From Streptomyces olivaceoviridis (lineage in GTDB: Bacteria; Actinomycetota; Actinomycetes; Streptomycetales; Streptomycetaceae): a stretch of 64,000 nt of DNA. The position numbers were made by a program, and so were the translations under genes. The stretch is from contig NZ_BMUI01000015.1 in the NCBI RefSeq assembly GCF_014650115.1, positions 124,001 to 188,000 on the forward strand. Reading direction: 5' to 3'. The notes beneath the pieces were generated by a model that saw only the letters and a program-made list of their open reading frames with translations, had not been told where the DNA came from and made no database searches. Of this stretch, positions 25,609-35,004 are shown piece by piece. Numbering within the stretch: the stretch's first letter is position 1; each line of letters begins with the position of its first letter.

Positions 25609-26295
25609 ATGACAGACGACCGGCCGACCGACTTCCAGCGCGCCCGCAGCGCCGAGCAGCGCGAGATCCGCAAACGGACCATCCTCGAAGCCGCGACACA
25701 GCTCCTGACGGAGATGCCGGTCAGCGACATCAGCCTGCGGGAGCTCAGTCGGCGGGTCGGGCTGTCGAAGACGAACGTCGTGCGCTACTTCGAGACCAGG
25801 GAAGCGGTCTTCTTCGAGCTCCTCAACCGCGACCTCGCGCGGTGGATCGAGGAGTTGTCCACCGACCTGGCGTCCGTCGGCGCCGCCGGACCGGCATCGC
25901 CCCGGGCGGTGACGGACACCCTGGCCCGGTCCCTGGCCCGCCGGACCCTCCTGTGCGAACTGCTCAGCTCGCTGGGCTCCGAACTCGAACGGAACATCTC
26001 CGCCGAGTCGGCGCGTGACTTCAAACGAGCCCACGCCCGGTTGCTGGCCGCCCTGGCGGAGCTGCTGCGCCGGCACATCCCCGCGCTGAGCCCCACGGCC
26101 GCCCGCGAGCTGGTCTCCCTGACCGTCGTCTACACGGCCGGGCTGTGGCCCTTCGCGCATCCCTCACCGGCCGTCGCCGAGGCGCAGCAGGACCCGGAAC
26201 TCGCCGCCACGAAGGTGGACTTCGCCGAGCGGCTGGGCCGTACCCTGCACATCGCCGCCGTCGGCCTGCTCGACCTGGAGGGGCGGGCCACCTGA
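25609..26295 (+). CDS. TetR-family regulator
   Basis: This 228-residue protein has the TetR HTH, VSDISLRELSRRVGLSKTNV, at residues 38-62 and a helical C-terminal domain. A GAGGAAG site lies just before the ATG. It follows the AKR-SDR-SDR unit after a hairpin, and may control it through the direct repeats at 22608-22655; that link is inference. Confidence 0.9.
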   Translation: MTDDRPTDFQRARSAEQREIRKRTILEAATQLLTEMPVSDISLRELSRRVGLSKTNVVRYFETREAVFFELLNRDLARWIEELSTDLASVGAAGPASPRAVTDTLARSLARRTLLCELLSSLGSELERNISAESARDFKRAHARLLAALAELLRRHIPALSPTAARELVSLTVVYTAGLWPFAHPSPAVAEAQQDPELAATKVDFAERLGRTLHIAAVGLLDLEGRAT

Positions 26296-26423
26296 CCCAG
26301 CGCCACGCCGGACCGGACCTGGTACTGCCGGGGGAGCTCCGGTCGACCGCGCGCGGTCCGGCTGGACCCGGGCTCGGCGGGGCCGCTTCCAGGCCGGAGT
26401 GCCGCCGTGTCCGCGGCGGCCGT

Positions 26424-28310
26424 TCAGCGCGGTGGCGAGGGGAGCCCGGGCAGGCGCAGGGTGAAGGTGGAGCCGGTGCCCGGGGTGCTGTGGGCCTCCA
26501 CCGTGCCGCCGTGTGCCTCGATCAGCTTGCGCACGATCGACAGGCCGAGCCCGCTGCCACCGGTCTGGCGCGAGCGGGACTTCTCGGCCCGCCAGAACCG
26601 GTCGAAGACGTACGGCAGGTCCTCGGGCGCGATCCCCGAGCCCGTGTCGGAGACCTCGATGCGGACGCCCGCCGCCCTGCCGGCCCCTGCGGGGAGGGGC
26701 AGGTCACCGGCCGCTCTCAGCAGCACGGTGCCGCCGGGCGGTGTGTGGCGGATGGCGTTCGACACGAGGTTGCCGACCGCCTGCCGCAGCCGTACCGGGT
26801 CGGCCGGCACCTCCAGTTCGGGGTCGGCCGCCACGACGAGCCGCACCCCCGCGGCCTCGGCCCGCGGACCGTGGCCCTGAGCCGTCTGGGCGAGGACGTC
26901 GGCCACACTCAACGGCTCGGCGGCGAGGGGCAGTTCGCCCGCGTCCGCCGCCGAGAGGTCCCGCAGGTCGTCGATGACGTGCTGGAGCAGCACCGCCTCC
27001 TCCAGCACCGAGGCCACCAGCTTCTCGTCCGCCGGGACGATGCCGTCCTCGACCGCCTCCAGCCAGCCGCGGATGTTGCTCAGCGGCGTGCGCAGCTCGT
27101 GCGCCACATCGCTCACCATCGCCTTGCGGGCCGACTCCAGCTGCTCGCGCCGCCGTGACATCGCGTTGAACGCGGCCGACAGCCGGGCGATCTCGTCGCG
27201 GCCGGTCACCTCGACCCGCGCCGAGACGTCCCCGGCCTCCATCCGCTGTGCGGCCAGGGTGAGCCTGCGCAGCGGCCGGACGAGCCGGACGCCCGCGAAG
27301 GCGGTGACCGCGACCGTCACGAGCAGCACGAGCGCCGCGCCCCACGCGATCCGCAGCTTGTTGGGTGCCGACAGGGAGAGGAAGGTGGTGGCGGTCCGGT
27401 CGCCGGGACCGCTGACGTAGAGCTGGGCGGCGGGCGCCACGTACGGCCGCAGTTGCTCCGCGCGCCCGCTCGCGACGCAGTCCCGCACGTCCTTGTCGGA
27501 CTTGTCGGACGGGGGGCCCGGGGGCGTACGGGACGGTGTGCGCACCGCCTGCCAGGACCCGTCGAGCAGCACGTCCACCCCGCCGAGCCCCCGCCGTGCC
27601 AGGCAGCTGTCGACCAGGTCGTCGAGGCTGTCGAGTGCCTTGCGCTCGGAGGGCATCGGGTCGTTCAGCACCGGCTCCTCGCACCGGGAGTCGACGCGCT
27701 GTCCGGCCGGCGTCCGAACGGTGGGCCGGCCGCCGGGGCCGAGCACCACCCGCGCCGCGGTGCCCGCCGCCCGCAGACACGCGACGACTTCCCGGGCCGT
27801 ACCCAGCAGTCTCGCGCTCTCGACGTCCGACAGCCGGTACGGGCCGACGGCACGTGGGTCGATCCCGCCGTTCCGCGCCGCGGCCGGCAGCCGTTGCGGA
27901 TCGACCGACAGCGGGTCGACGACGACGGTCGGCCTGCGGGAGACCACGTACGGGTGGCCGGGCACCGGGGCGGAGTCCGCCAGCGTCCGGCCGCCGTCCC
28001 GCAGGACGATCCGGTGCCCGGTCGTCCGCCCCAGCGCGGCCACCGTGGGGCCCACCCCGTGCCAGTTCCGGTGCCGCGCGGCGTAACCGATCAGCACGTC
28101 GTACGTCTTGGTGTCGTCGGCGAGGTCCTTGCCCTGCTCCTCGCGGATCGCCACGGCCGTCGTCCGTACGACCACCCACGCGGTGGCCGCGATCGAGCAC
28201 ACCGACACCAGGGCCGCCACGGCGAGCAGGCGCAGGAGCAGGCTGCGCCCCAGGGGCACGGCGAAACCCGAGCCCGTGGACGGGCGGCCGGGCCGGACGT
28301 CACCGCGCAC
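26424..28310 (-). CDS. sensor histidine kinase
   Basis: This 628-residue kinase has a first membrane helix (about 22-46), a large sensor domain of about 280 residues with several cysteines, a second helix (about 325-350), HAMP, the phospho-acceptor His in VSDVAHELRTPLSN, and an ATPase domain with NLVSNAIRH, DTGSGIAPEDL and GGSGLGLSI. The GTG start overlaps the response-regulator stop by 11 bases, so the two are co-translated. It probably senses an envelope signal and acts with the divergent MacB-like transporter. Confidence 0.95.
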   Translation of the reverse strand: MRGDVRPGRPSTGSGFAVPLGRSLLLRLLAVAALVSVCSIAATAWVVVRTTAVAIREEQGKDLADDTKTYDVLIGYAARHRNWHGVGPTVAALGRTTGHRIVLRDGGRTLADSAPVPGHPYVVSRRPTVVVDPLSVDPQRLPAAARNGGIDPRAVGPYRLSDVESARLLGTAREVVACLRAAGTAARVVLGPGGRPTVRTPAGQRVDSRCEEPVLNDPMPSERKALDSLDDLVDSCLARRGLGGVDVLLDGSWQAVRTPSRTPPGPPSDKSDKDVRDCVASGRAEQLRPYVAPAAQLYVSGPGDRTATTFLSLSAPNKLRIAWGAALVLLVTVAVTAFAGVRLVRPLRRLTLAAQRMEAGDVSARVEVTGRDEIARLSAAFNAMSRRREQLESARKAMVSDVAHELRTPLSNIRGWLEAVEDGIVPADEKLVASVLEEAVLLQHVIDDLRDLSAADAGELPLAAEPLSVADVLAQTAQGHGPRAEAAGVRLVVAADPELEVPADPVRLRQAVGNLVSNAIRHTPPGGTVLLRAAGDLPLPAGAGRAAGVRIEVSDTGSGIAPEDLPYVFDRFWRAEKSRSRQTGGSGLGLSIVRKLIEAHGGTVEAHSTPGTGSTFTLRLPGLPSPPR

Positions 28311-29058
28311 GGCGCACGTCCCCGGGCTGGGACGGGCGTTTGTCGTCGGACAGCTTGTAGCCCACCCCGTACACGGTCACCAGGCACTTCGGCCGGCGCG
28401 GGTTCTCCTCGATCTTCTTGCGCAGGTTCATGACGTGCACATCGACCGTCCGCGTGGTGATGTACCGGTCGAAGCCGTGCAGCCGCTCCAGGATCTGCGA
28501 CCGGGTGAACACCTGCCCCGGCCGGCCCGCGAGCACCTCCAGCAGCCGGAACTCGCCCGGGGTGCAGGGTATGTGCCTACCGTGCGCCCAGACCTCGTGC
28601 CGGGCCGGGTCGACGGTCACCGGGCCCGCGGTCAGCAGGGTGCCGCCCGGCGTGCCGCCCGCCGCGCCGGACGCCGCCCGGGTGCGCCCGCTGCGCCGCA
28701 GCAGCGACCGGATGCGGGCCATCAGCTCGCGCGGGCTGAACGGTTTGGTCAGGTAGTCGTCCGCGCCCAGGTCCAGTCCGAGCAGCAGGTCGTCCTCGGT
28801 GGACCGGGCGGTCAGCATCAGCAGGGGCAGCCCTTCGAGGCCGGCCTCCGACCGGACGGTCCGGCAGACGTCGAGCCCGTCCAGCCCGGGCATCATCACG
28901 TCGAGCACCAGCAGATCGGGCAGACGCCGGCGGATCTGGTCGAGCGCGGCCCGGCCGTCCTGGACGAGGATCACGTCGTGGCCCTCGTGTTCCAGGTAGC
29001 GGCGGATCAGCTCGGCCTGTTTGGCGTCATCCTCAGCGACGACAACGTGCGCACACAT
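28300..29058 (-). CDS. OmpR-family response regulator
   Basis: This 252-residue protein has a receiver domain (phospho-Asp 53 in LLVLDVMMPGLDG, LTAR, KPFSP) and a C-terminal winged helix (FTRSQILERLHGFDRYITTR, YGVGYKL). It is the partner of the overlapping kinase gene. It is divergent from the lipoprotein-adaptor-transporter genes 113 bp away and is their likely activator. Confidence 0.95.
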   Translation of the reverse strand: MCAHVVVAEDDAKQAELIRRYLEHEGHDVILVQDGRAALDQIRRRLPDLLVLDVMMPGLDGLDVCRTVRSEAGLEGLPLLMLTARSTEDDLLLGLDLGADDYLTKPFSPRELMARIRSLLRRSGRTRAASGAAGGTPGGTLLTAGPVTVDPARHEVWAHGRHIPCTPGEFRLLEVLAGRPGQVFTRSQILERLHGFDRYITTRTVDVHVMNLRKKIEENPRRPKCLVTVYGVGYKLSDDKRPSQPGDVRRAR

Positions 29059-29170
29059 GTGAGGAGTCTAGGAACGCCCACGGCGTCCTCGGACGCCTCG
29101 CGGACGAGGAAACGGCAGGGCCATCGCTTTCTGACAAACCTCTGACATTCGCTCGGCAGCCTCTGCCGTC

Positions 29171-29884
29171 ATGGACAACCAGACAGACCGGCCGCACCCC
29201 GCCGCCGGCACCCCCGGCACGACGCGCGCCCCGCGTCGGACGCGCCGCGTCCGGGCCGCCGTCCTGGCCACCGCCCTCCTGACGGCGGGCGTCGCTCTCA
29301 CGGCCTGCGGAGGCACAGGCGGCACCGACAGCGGCCAGAAGGCGTCGGACAGCGGCATCGCGTCGTTGGCGACCCCCTCGTCCGGCGGCGGCGCGCCGGG
29401 GGCGACCTCTTCGGCACGGTCCTCCACGGCCGCCATCGAGGCCAAGCGCCCGCAGCTACGCCTCGACAGCTCCCAGGAGGAGACCGACCGTCTCTGGGAC
29501 GCGTACTGGGCGTGCCTGCAAGCCCACGGCGTCCCCATGAACAACGCGCGGGTCGACCACCCCGGCAAGCAGGCGCCTCCCGTGGACGACCCGAAGGTCG
29601 CGGACCAGTACAAGGCGCAGTACCACGCGTGCCTGTCCAAGATGCCGCTCCAGCCGGTCGAGGAACGCCCCGAGACCAACCCGCACTACGCGGACGACTA
29701 CCGCGCCTACGTCGGCTGCCTGAAGTCGAAGGGCATGAAGGTCCACGAGGTCTTCGGCGACGACGGGAGCCCTGACGGCTGGACCTACGACAAGGACATC
29801 CCGAAGGACGGCGGCGGACTCCCGACCGAGAAGATCGACCACGACTGCCGCCTGGAGGCGTTCGGTGGCAAGGGCGCGAACTAG
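29171..29884 (+). CDS. lipoprotein of an efflux-type operon
   Basis: This 237-residue protein has a basic N-terminus, a hydrophobic stretch and the lipobox LTAC, so it should be lipid-anchored outside the membrane. The mature part is Ser/Gly-rich, then contains three short Cys-containing helices (YWACLQAHGVPM, QYHACLSKMP, YVGCLKSKGMK), with KGM/HGV-like repeats. I do not recognise a defined family. The adaptor gene starts inside its last codons, so it belongs to the same operon. Confidence 0.75.
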   Translation: MDNQTDRPHPAAGTPGTTRAPRRTRRVRAAVLATALLTAGVALTACGGTGGTDSGQKASDSGIASLATPSSGGGAPGATSSARSSTAAIEAKRPQLRLDSSQEETDRLWDAYWACLQAHGVPMNNARVDHPGKQAPPVDDPKVADQYKAQYHACLSKMPLQPVEERPETNPHYADDYRAYVGCLKSKGMKVHEVFGDDGSPDGWTYDKDIPKDGGGLPTEKIDHDCRLEAFGGKGAN

Positions 29885-31070
29885 GACCGCCGCACACGTG
29901 TCCGCCGACGGCGGCACACGCGACGGCAGCCGGATCGCGGTCGCCGACGGCGGCGGACGGACCGGCGGCAGGATCGCGGTCGCCGTCGCCGTCCTCGCCG
30001 TCATCGCGGGCGGGGTCTACGGCGGGACCGCGCTGAAGCGACACGGGGACGCCGGCCGTGCGAAGCCCGCCGGGGTGCCGTCCGCGCAGACCACGGTCAT
30101 CCGGCGCACCGATCTGTCCGACAGCGAGACGCTGCCCGGCACCCTCGGTTACGGCGCGGCGGTCACGGTCAAGGGTGCGGGCAAGGGCCTGATCACCAAG
30201 CTGCCGGCGAGCGGATCGACGGTGACCCGGGGCAAGCCCCTGTACTGGGTGGACGACCAGCCGGTCACGGTCCTCTACGGCGACACCCCGGTGTTCCGCA
30301 CGCTGGACGAGGCGGCCGTGAAGGCCGGGGCGAGCGGTTCCGACGTGACCGTCCTCGCGGACAACCTGAAGGCCCTCGGTTACGACATCGGCCCCGAGCC
30401 GCACCACACGCGGTCGTCCACCGGTACGGGCGAAGCCCCCGGGGCCGTCCTGACGTCGTCACTCCTCGGCGCGCTGAAGCGCTGGCAACGCGACACGGGC
30501 CGGCAGCAGACCGGCACGCTCTCGGTGGGCGAGGTGGTGGTGCTGCCCGGCGCGGTCCGCGTGGGCGCGGTGAAGGCCCAGCTCGGCGACCCGGCGGCGG
30601 CGGACGTCCTGTCGGTGACGTCCCTGCGGAAGTCGGTGTCGGTGACGGTCGACGCCGGTGACGCGGCCCAGGTCCACCAGGGCGACAAGGTCGTCATCAC
30701 CCTTCCCGACACCAAGCGGATACCCGGAAGGGTGACCTCGGTCGGTACGACGGTGCAGGGCGGCCCGGGTGACGACGCGTCCGACGGCGACACCTCGCCG
30801 TCGGTGCGGGTCACCGTGGTGCCGCGGGACAGCGCCTCGGTCGGGAACCTGGACGCCGCGTCCGTGCGGGTGACCTTCACGACGGAGACCCGCGAGAACG
30901 TCCTCACCGTGCCGGTGGGCGCGCTGCTGGCGCTCCAGGAGGGCGGGTACGCGCTCCAGCGCCCGGGTGGAGAGCTGGTCGCCGTGAAGACGGGACTGTT
31001 CGCCAGGGGCCAGGTGGAGGTCTCGGGCACCGGGATCGAGGAGGGGCAGCGGGTGGTGACGGCGTCGTGA
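29865..31070 (+). CDS. HlyD-like adaptor with peptidoglycan-binding-like domain
   Basis: This 401-residue protein has an N-terminal membrane anchor (IAVAVAVLAVIAGGVYGG), a lipoyl/barrel-type region, a peptidoglycan-binding-like domain (LADNLKALGYDIG to LLGALKRWQRDTG) and a C-terminal beta domain ending in GQRVVTAS. It resembles periplasmic adaptors of MacAB-type exporters, adapted to a Gram-positive cell. GGAGG lies 6 bases before the GTG start, which overlaps the lipoprotein gene by 20 bases. The next gene starts in its stop codon. Confidence 0.85.
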   Translation: MARARTRTAAHVSADGGTRDGSRIAVADGGGRTGGRIAVAVAVLAVIAGGVYGGTALKRHGDAGRAKPAGVPSAQTTVIRRTDLSDSETLPGTLGYGAAVTVKGAGKGLITKLPASGSTVTRGKPLYWVDDQPVTVLYGDTPVFRTLDEAAVKAGASGSDVTVLADNLKALGYDIGPEPHHTRSSTGTGEAPGAVLTSSLLGALKRWQRDTGRQQTGTLSVGEVVVLPGAVRVGAVKAQLGDPAAADVLSVTSLRKSVSVTVDAGDAAQVHQGDKVVITLPDTKRIPGRVTSVGTTVQGGPGDDASDGDTSPSVRVTVVPRDSASVGNLDAASVRVTFTTETRENVLTVPVGALLALQEGGYALQRPGGELVAVKTGLFARGQVEVSGTGIEEGQRVVTAS

Positions 31071-32044
31071 GAGCCCCCGGCAGGCACCGCGAGGGCGGTC
31101 GCCGCGAGCACGGTCACCACGAGGACGCGGGGTACGGCGGCACCGCGCACGCCGCGACGGCCTCCGCCTCCGCCTCCGCCTCCGACACGCTCCCCGTGCG
31201 CGCGGGCGACGACACGCTGACCCTGCGTGCCGTACCCGCCGCGGCCGGTCCCGCCGAGCCGTCACCCGTGCTGCGGCTCACGAACGCGACCAAGGCGTAC
31301 CCCGGCGGCGTGACCGCGCTCGACGACGTGTCCCTGACCATCCACGAGGGCGAGCTGCTCGCCATCGTCGGCCCTTCCGGCTCCGGCAAGTCCACGCTGC
31401 TGAACATCATGGGGACGCTCGACCTGCCCACCCGCGGCACCGTGGAGATCGCGGGGCAGGACACGGCGTCCCTGGGCGACCGGCGGCTGTCCGCACTGCG
31501 CGGACAGCGGCTCGGCTTCGTCTTCCAGCAGTTCCACCTGACGGACGGGCTGACCGCGGCGGAGAACGTCGCCACCAGCCTGCTGTACGCGGGGGTGCCG
31601 CGCAGGCGGCGCACCCCGCTCGCGCTCGCCGCGCTGGAACGGGTCGGGCTCGGCCACCGGGTCGGGCATCTGCCGCACCAGCTGTCCGGTGGCGAACGGC
31701 AGCGCGTCGCGATCGCCCGCGCGCTGGTGGGCGAGCCGGCGCTGGTGCTCGCGGACGAGCCGACGGGCGCATTGGACTCCGCCAACGGCCAGGCCGTTCT
31801 CGACCTGCTCGTCCGGCTGAACAGAGAGGGCACCACCATCGCCGTGATCACGCACGACGGGAACATCGCGGCGCGGCTGCCACGCCAGGTGGAGATGCGC
31901 GACGGGCGGATCGTCAGGGACACGGGACCGCGCCGCGGCCCGGCGGCGGACCGGGGCACCGGCTCCGCACCGTCGGCCGGGCCCGCCGCGGCCGGACGGT
32001 CCGCGGACCCCGCCGCCGGCCCGGCCCGGGGAGGCGACCGGTGA
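31067..32044 (+). CDS. MacB-type ABC transporter ATPase
   Basis: This 325-residue ATPase has Walker A GPSGSGKST, Q-loop FVFQQFHL, signature LSGGERQR, Walker B LVLADEPTGALD and the switch His in ITHD. An unusual N-terminal extension of about 65 residues holds an Ala-Ser repeat (ASASASAS), encoded by short G+C repeats at about 31156-31185. It overlaps both neighbours by 4 bases. It powers the exporter with the permease next door. Confidence 0.95.
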   Translation: MRAPGRHREGGRREHGHHEDAGYGGTAHAATASASASASDTLPVRAGDDTLTLRAVPAAAGPAEPSPVLRLTNATKAYPGGVTALDDVSLTIHEGELLAIVGPSGSGKSTLLNIMGTLDLPTRGTVEIAGQDTASLGDRRLSALRGQRLGFVFQQFHLTDGLTAAENVATSLLYAGVPRRRRTPLALAALERVGLGHRVGHLPHQLSGGERQRVAIARALVGEPALVLADEPTGALDSANGQAVLDLLVRLNREGTTIAVITHDGNIAARLPRQVEMRDGRIVRDTGPRRGPAADRGTGSAPSAGPAAAGRSADPAAGPARGGDR

Positions 32045-33261
32045 GCGCCGCACCGCGCGGAGGGCTCGCCCGTCCGGCCCGGCAGAGCCCGTCCGACGTA
32101 GTGCGGCTCGGACTGATCGGCATCCGCACCCGCAGGCTGCGTGCCGCGCTGTCCGCGCTCGGCATCTCCATCGGCATCGCGACCCTCGTCCTCGTGACGG
32201 GGATCCCGGCGTCCAGCCAGCGGGCGCTGAACGACCGGCTGTCCGCGCTCGGCACGAACATGCTCCGGGCGGTCCCGCAGCCCGACCAGAACCCTCCGGT
32301 GGTGCTGCCCGCGTCCGCCGACAGGATGGCCGCCCGCATCGGTCCGGTCACGGCGACCAGCGAGGTCGCCAACACCCACCGGCTCGTGCACCGTTCGGAC
32401 CGGACCGACCCCGGCGACGGGCTCGGCCTCACGGTCCTGGCGAGCGGCGACGGCCTGCTGTCGGTGGTGAACGGCCGGGTACGCGCGGGGAAGTTCCTCG
32501 ACGCCGCGACCGACCGGCTGCCGACGGCGGTCCTCGGCTACGAGGCGGCGTCCCGCCTCGGCGTGACCACCCTGGCACCGGGCCGGCAGGCACCGCAGAT
32601 CCTCGTCGGAACGAAGTGGTTCACGGTCATCGGCATCCTCGACCCGCTGCCGCTCGCACCGGACCTGGACCGCTCGGTGCTGGTCGGCTGGGAGGCGGCG
32701 CGCGAGACCCTCGCGTTCGACGGACATCCGACCGTGGTCTACGTGAAGGCGCACGAGGACGCCGTCGAGGCGGTCTCGTCCGTGCTGCCGGCCACGCTGT
32801 ACCCGGAGCTGCCGGGCCTGGTCCAGGTCAGCCGCCCTTCGGACGCCCTGGCGGCGAAGCGGGCGACGAACAGCGCCTTCTCGTCGCTGTTCCTGGGCCT
32901 CGCCGGGGTGGCGCTGCTCGTGGGCGGGATCGGCGTGGCGAACACCATGTACATCTCGGTGCTGGAACGCCGCAAGGAGATCGGCCTACGGCGCGCGCTC
33001 GGCGCGAACCGGGGGCAGATCAGAGGTCAGTTCCTCACCGAGTCGGTGGTGCTGTCCCTGCTCGGCGGGGTCGCGGGCACGGTGACCGGGGTACTGGCCA
33101 CCGCTGGTTACGCCGTCTACCAGGGCTGGCGGCCCGTCGTCCCGATCACCGTGCTCGGCACGGGTGTCGGCGGTGCCGTGGTCATCGGGGTGCTGGCGGG
33201 CGTGTACCCGTCGATCCGTGCGGCGCGGCTCACACCGACCGAGGCACTCGCCACGCCATGA
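32041..33261 (+). CDS. MacB/FtsX-family ABC permease
   Basis: This 406-residue permease has one N-terminal membrane helix (LSALGISIGIATLVLVTG), a large extracytoplasmic domain, then three C-terminal helices with the FtsX motif ERRKEIGLRRALGA. With the ATPase and adaptor it forms a MacAB-type exporter of unknown substrate, perhaps an antimicrobial peptide or cell-envelope compound. It is the last gene of the operon that faces the two-component system. Confidence 0.95.
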   Translation: MSAAPRGGLARPARQSPSDVVRLGLIGIRTRRLRAALSALGISIGIATLVLVTGIPASSQRALNDRLSALGTNMLRAVPQPDQNPPVVLPASADRMAARIGPVTATSEVANTHRLVHRSDRTDPGDGLGLTVLASGDGLLSVVNGRVRAGKFLDAATDRLPTAVLGYEAASRLGVTTLAPGRQAPQILVGTKWFTVIGILDPLPLAPDLDRSVLVGWEAARETLAFDGHPTVVYVKAHEDAVEAVSSVLPATLYPELPGLVQVSRPSDALAAKRATNSAFSSLFLGLAGVALLVGGIGVANTMYISVLERRKEIGLRRALGANRGQIRGQFLTESVVLSLLGGVAGTVTGVLATAGYAVYQGWRPVVPITVLGTGVGGAVVIGVLAGVYPSIRAARLTPTEALATP

Positions 33262-33362
33262 CACGAAGAGGCGGCGTGCCGGGCGCCGGCGAAACAGGTG
33301 CTTCGGCCGTGCGAGTAGCCTGAGACACGTTGCAGGTCGGCCGTGCCGCTTGGAGGAAACCC

Positions 33363-33836
33363 ATGTCCACATCCACACCCGTGCCCACCGACCCCGCGTC
33401 GAGCCACCGGGCCATCGAGAATCTGATCGCGCGGTACGCCGAGCTGGTGGACGACGGCGATTTCGCGGGGCTGGGCAGGCTTCTCGCCGACGCCACCTTC
33501 ACGGGCAGCGGCGAGCCGGTGAGCGGAAGCGACGCGATCGAGAAGATGTTCCATGACACTCTGATCGTCTACGCCGACGGCACGCCGCGCACCCAGCACG
33601 TCACCACCAACATCGCCATCGAGGTCGACGAACAGGCGAGCACGGCGGTCGCGCGTTCCTACGTCACCGTGTTGCAGGCGCTGCCCGAGCTGCCGCTGCA
33701 ACCGGTGGCGGGCGGTCGGTACCACGACCGTTTCGAGCGCCGGGACGGGCAGTGGCGCTTCGTGGAGCGACGGGTCCGCATCAATCTCGTCGGCGACGTG
33801 AGCCGCCATCTGCACCAGGCCGCCGCACAGCGGTAG
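33363..33836 (+). CDS. SnoaL-like / NTF2-fold protein
   Basis: This 157-residue protein has the NTF2-like fold segments IENLIARYAELVDDGDFAGLG and YHDRFERRDGQWRFVERRV, and matches the SnoaL_4 type of about 150 residues. GGAGG lies 6 bases before the ATG. Such proteins include cyclases, hydratases and non-catalytic ligand binders; the substrate cannot be read. Confidence 0.8.
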   Translation: MSTSTPVPTDPASSHRAIENLIARYAELVDDGDFAGLGRLLADATFTGSGEPVSGSDAIEKMFHDTLIVYADGTPRTQHVTTNIAIEVDEQASTAVARSYVTVLQALPELPLQPVAGGRYHDRFERRDGQWRFVERRVRINLVGDVSRHLHQAAAQR

Positions 33837-33850
33837 CCCTGGCCCGGGAC

Positions 33851-33867
33851 GGTGACACGTGTGAACC
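33851..33867. promoter_or_regulatory. palindromic element GGTGACACGTGTGAACC
   Basis: The 17-base element has a perfect ACACGTGT core (33855-33862) and symmetric GGT/ACC ends. It contains ACGTGTGA, which recurs at 12142-12149 and 19002-19009. It lies 82 bp before the methyltransferase start. Confidence 0.45.
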
Positions 33868-33948
33868 ATGAGGGTGCGCGGATCCGTTGGAGGGATGAGA
33901 GAAGAGGTTCTTCTCGTCACCACCTGCCGCGCTTGGAAGTTTATTCAC

Positions 33949-35004
33949 ATGTCGGATGAGAATCGCGTGCTGGAGTTCCTGGAGAGGGTGGTCGCCGACC
34001 AAGCGGCCGCCTTCGCGGGAGTGTCGACGTCCCTGGGCGTCCGCCTCGGGCTGTACGAGGCGATGTCGGGTGCGGGGGCGCTCACCTCGGACGAACTGGC
34101 CGAGAGGACAGGACTCGTCGAGCGCTACGTTCGGGAGTGGCTGGCGGCGCAGGTCGCCGGTGCCTATGTGGTGCACGACCCGCAGACGAACACGTATGTC
34201 CTGCCGGACGAGCACGCGGCTGTGCTGGCCGACTCCTCTGTGCCGACGTACCTCGGTGGTGGCTTCACCATGCTGAAGGCCCTCTACGGTGCCGAAGAGG
34301 CGCTGGCGAGCGCTTACCGCGACGGTGGCGGTGTGAGCTGGCGGGACTACGGGCCGGAACTGTCGGAGGGCGTCGCCGCCTTCTTCAAGCCTGGCTACGA
34401 GGCAGTCCTCGTCCAGGAATGGCTGCCCGCGATGGAGGGCGTCGAGGCCAAGCTTCGGCGCGGCGCCTCGGTGGCCGACGTGGGATGCGGCTTCGGCCAC
34501 TCGACGGTTCTCATGGCCAAGGCGTTTCCGCGGTCCCGCTTCCACGGCTTCGATTTCCACGAGCCCTCCGTCGAAGCGGCCCGGAAGCTGGCCGAGGAGG
34601 AGGGCGTCGGTGACCGCGTGACGTTCGAGGTCGCCGCCGCGCACGACTTCCCCGGTGGCGACTACGATCTCGTCACGTTCTTCGACTGCCTCCACGATCT
34701 CGGTGATCCCGGCGCGGCGCTCCAGCGCGCCGAAAAGGCCCTCGCGGACGACGGAAGCTGCCTTGTCGTCGAGCCGAACGTGTCCGCGGAGCCCGGGGAG
34801 AACATCAACCCGATCGGCCGGTCCTTCGCCTCCACCTCGGCTGTTCTCTGTCTGCCGGCGGCCATGGCGCAGGGCGGCCCGCACGCGCTCGGCAACCATC
34901 CCGGGCCGGAGGCGCTCCAGGCGATCGCCGCCGAGGTGGGTCTGCTCGGCTGGAGGCTCGCCGTCGAGACCCCCACCAACCGCATCTACGACGTCAAGCG
35001 TTGA
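33949..35004 (+). CDS. class I SAM-dependent methyltransferase with wHTH N-domain
   Basis: This 351-residue protein has an N-terminal winged-helix dimerisation domain (LTSDELAERTGLVERYVREW) and a Rossmann domain with DVGCGFGHSTVL and FFDCLHDLGDP, like the Rv2258c/O-methyltransferase-like group. The substrate is unknown. I chose the ATG at MSDENRV, with GGAAG about 9 bases upstream; earlier in-frame starts have no better site. It may act alone or with the SnoaL-like neighbour. Confidence 0.85.
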   Translation: MSDENRVLEFLERVVADQAAAFAGVSTSLGVRLGLYEAMSGAGALTSDELAERTGLVERYVREWLAAQVAGAYVVHDPQTNTYVLPDEHAAVLADSSVPTYLGGGFTMLKALYGAEEALASAYRDGGGVSWRDYGPELSEGVAAFFKPGYEAVLVQEWLPAMEGVEAKLRRGASVADVGCGFGHSTVLMAKAFPRSRFHGFDFHEPSVEAARKLAEEEGVGDRVTFEVAAAHDFPGGDYDLVTFFDCLHDLGDPGAALQRAEKALADDGSCLVVEPNVSAEPGENINPIGRSFASTSAVLCLPAAMAQGGPHALGNHPGPEALQAIAAEVGLLGWRLAVETPTNRIYDVKR

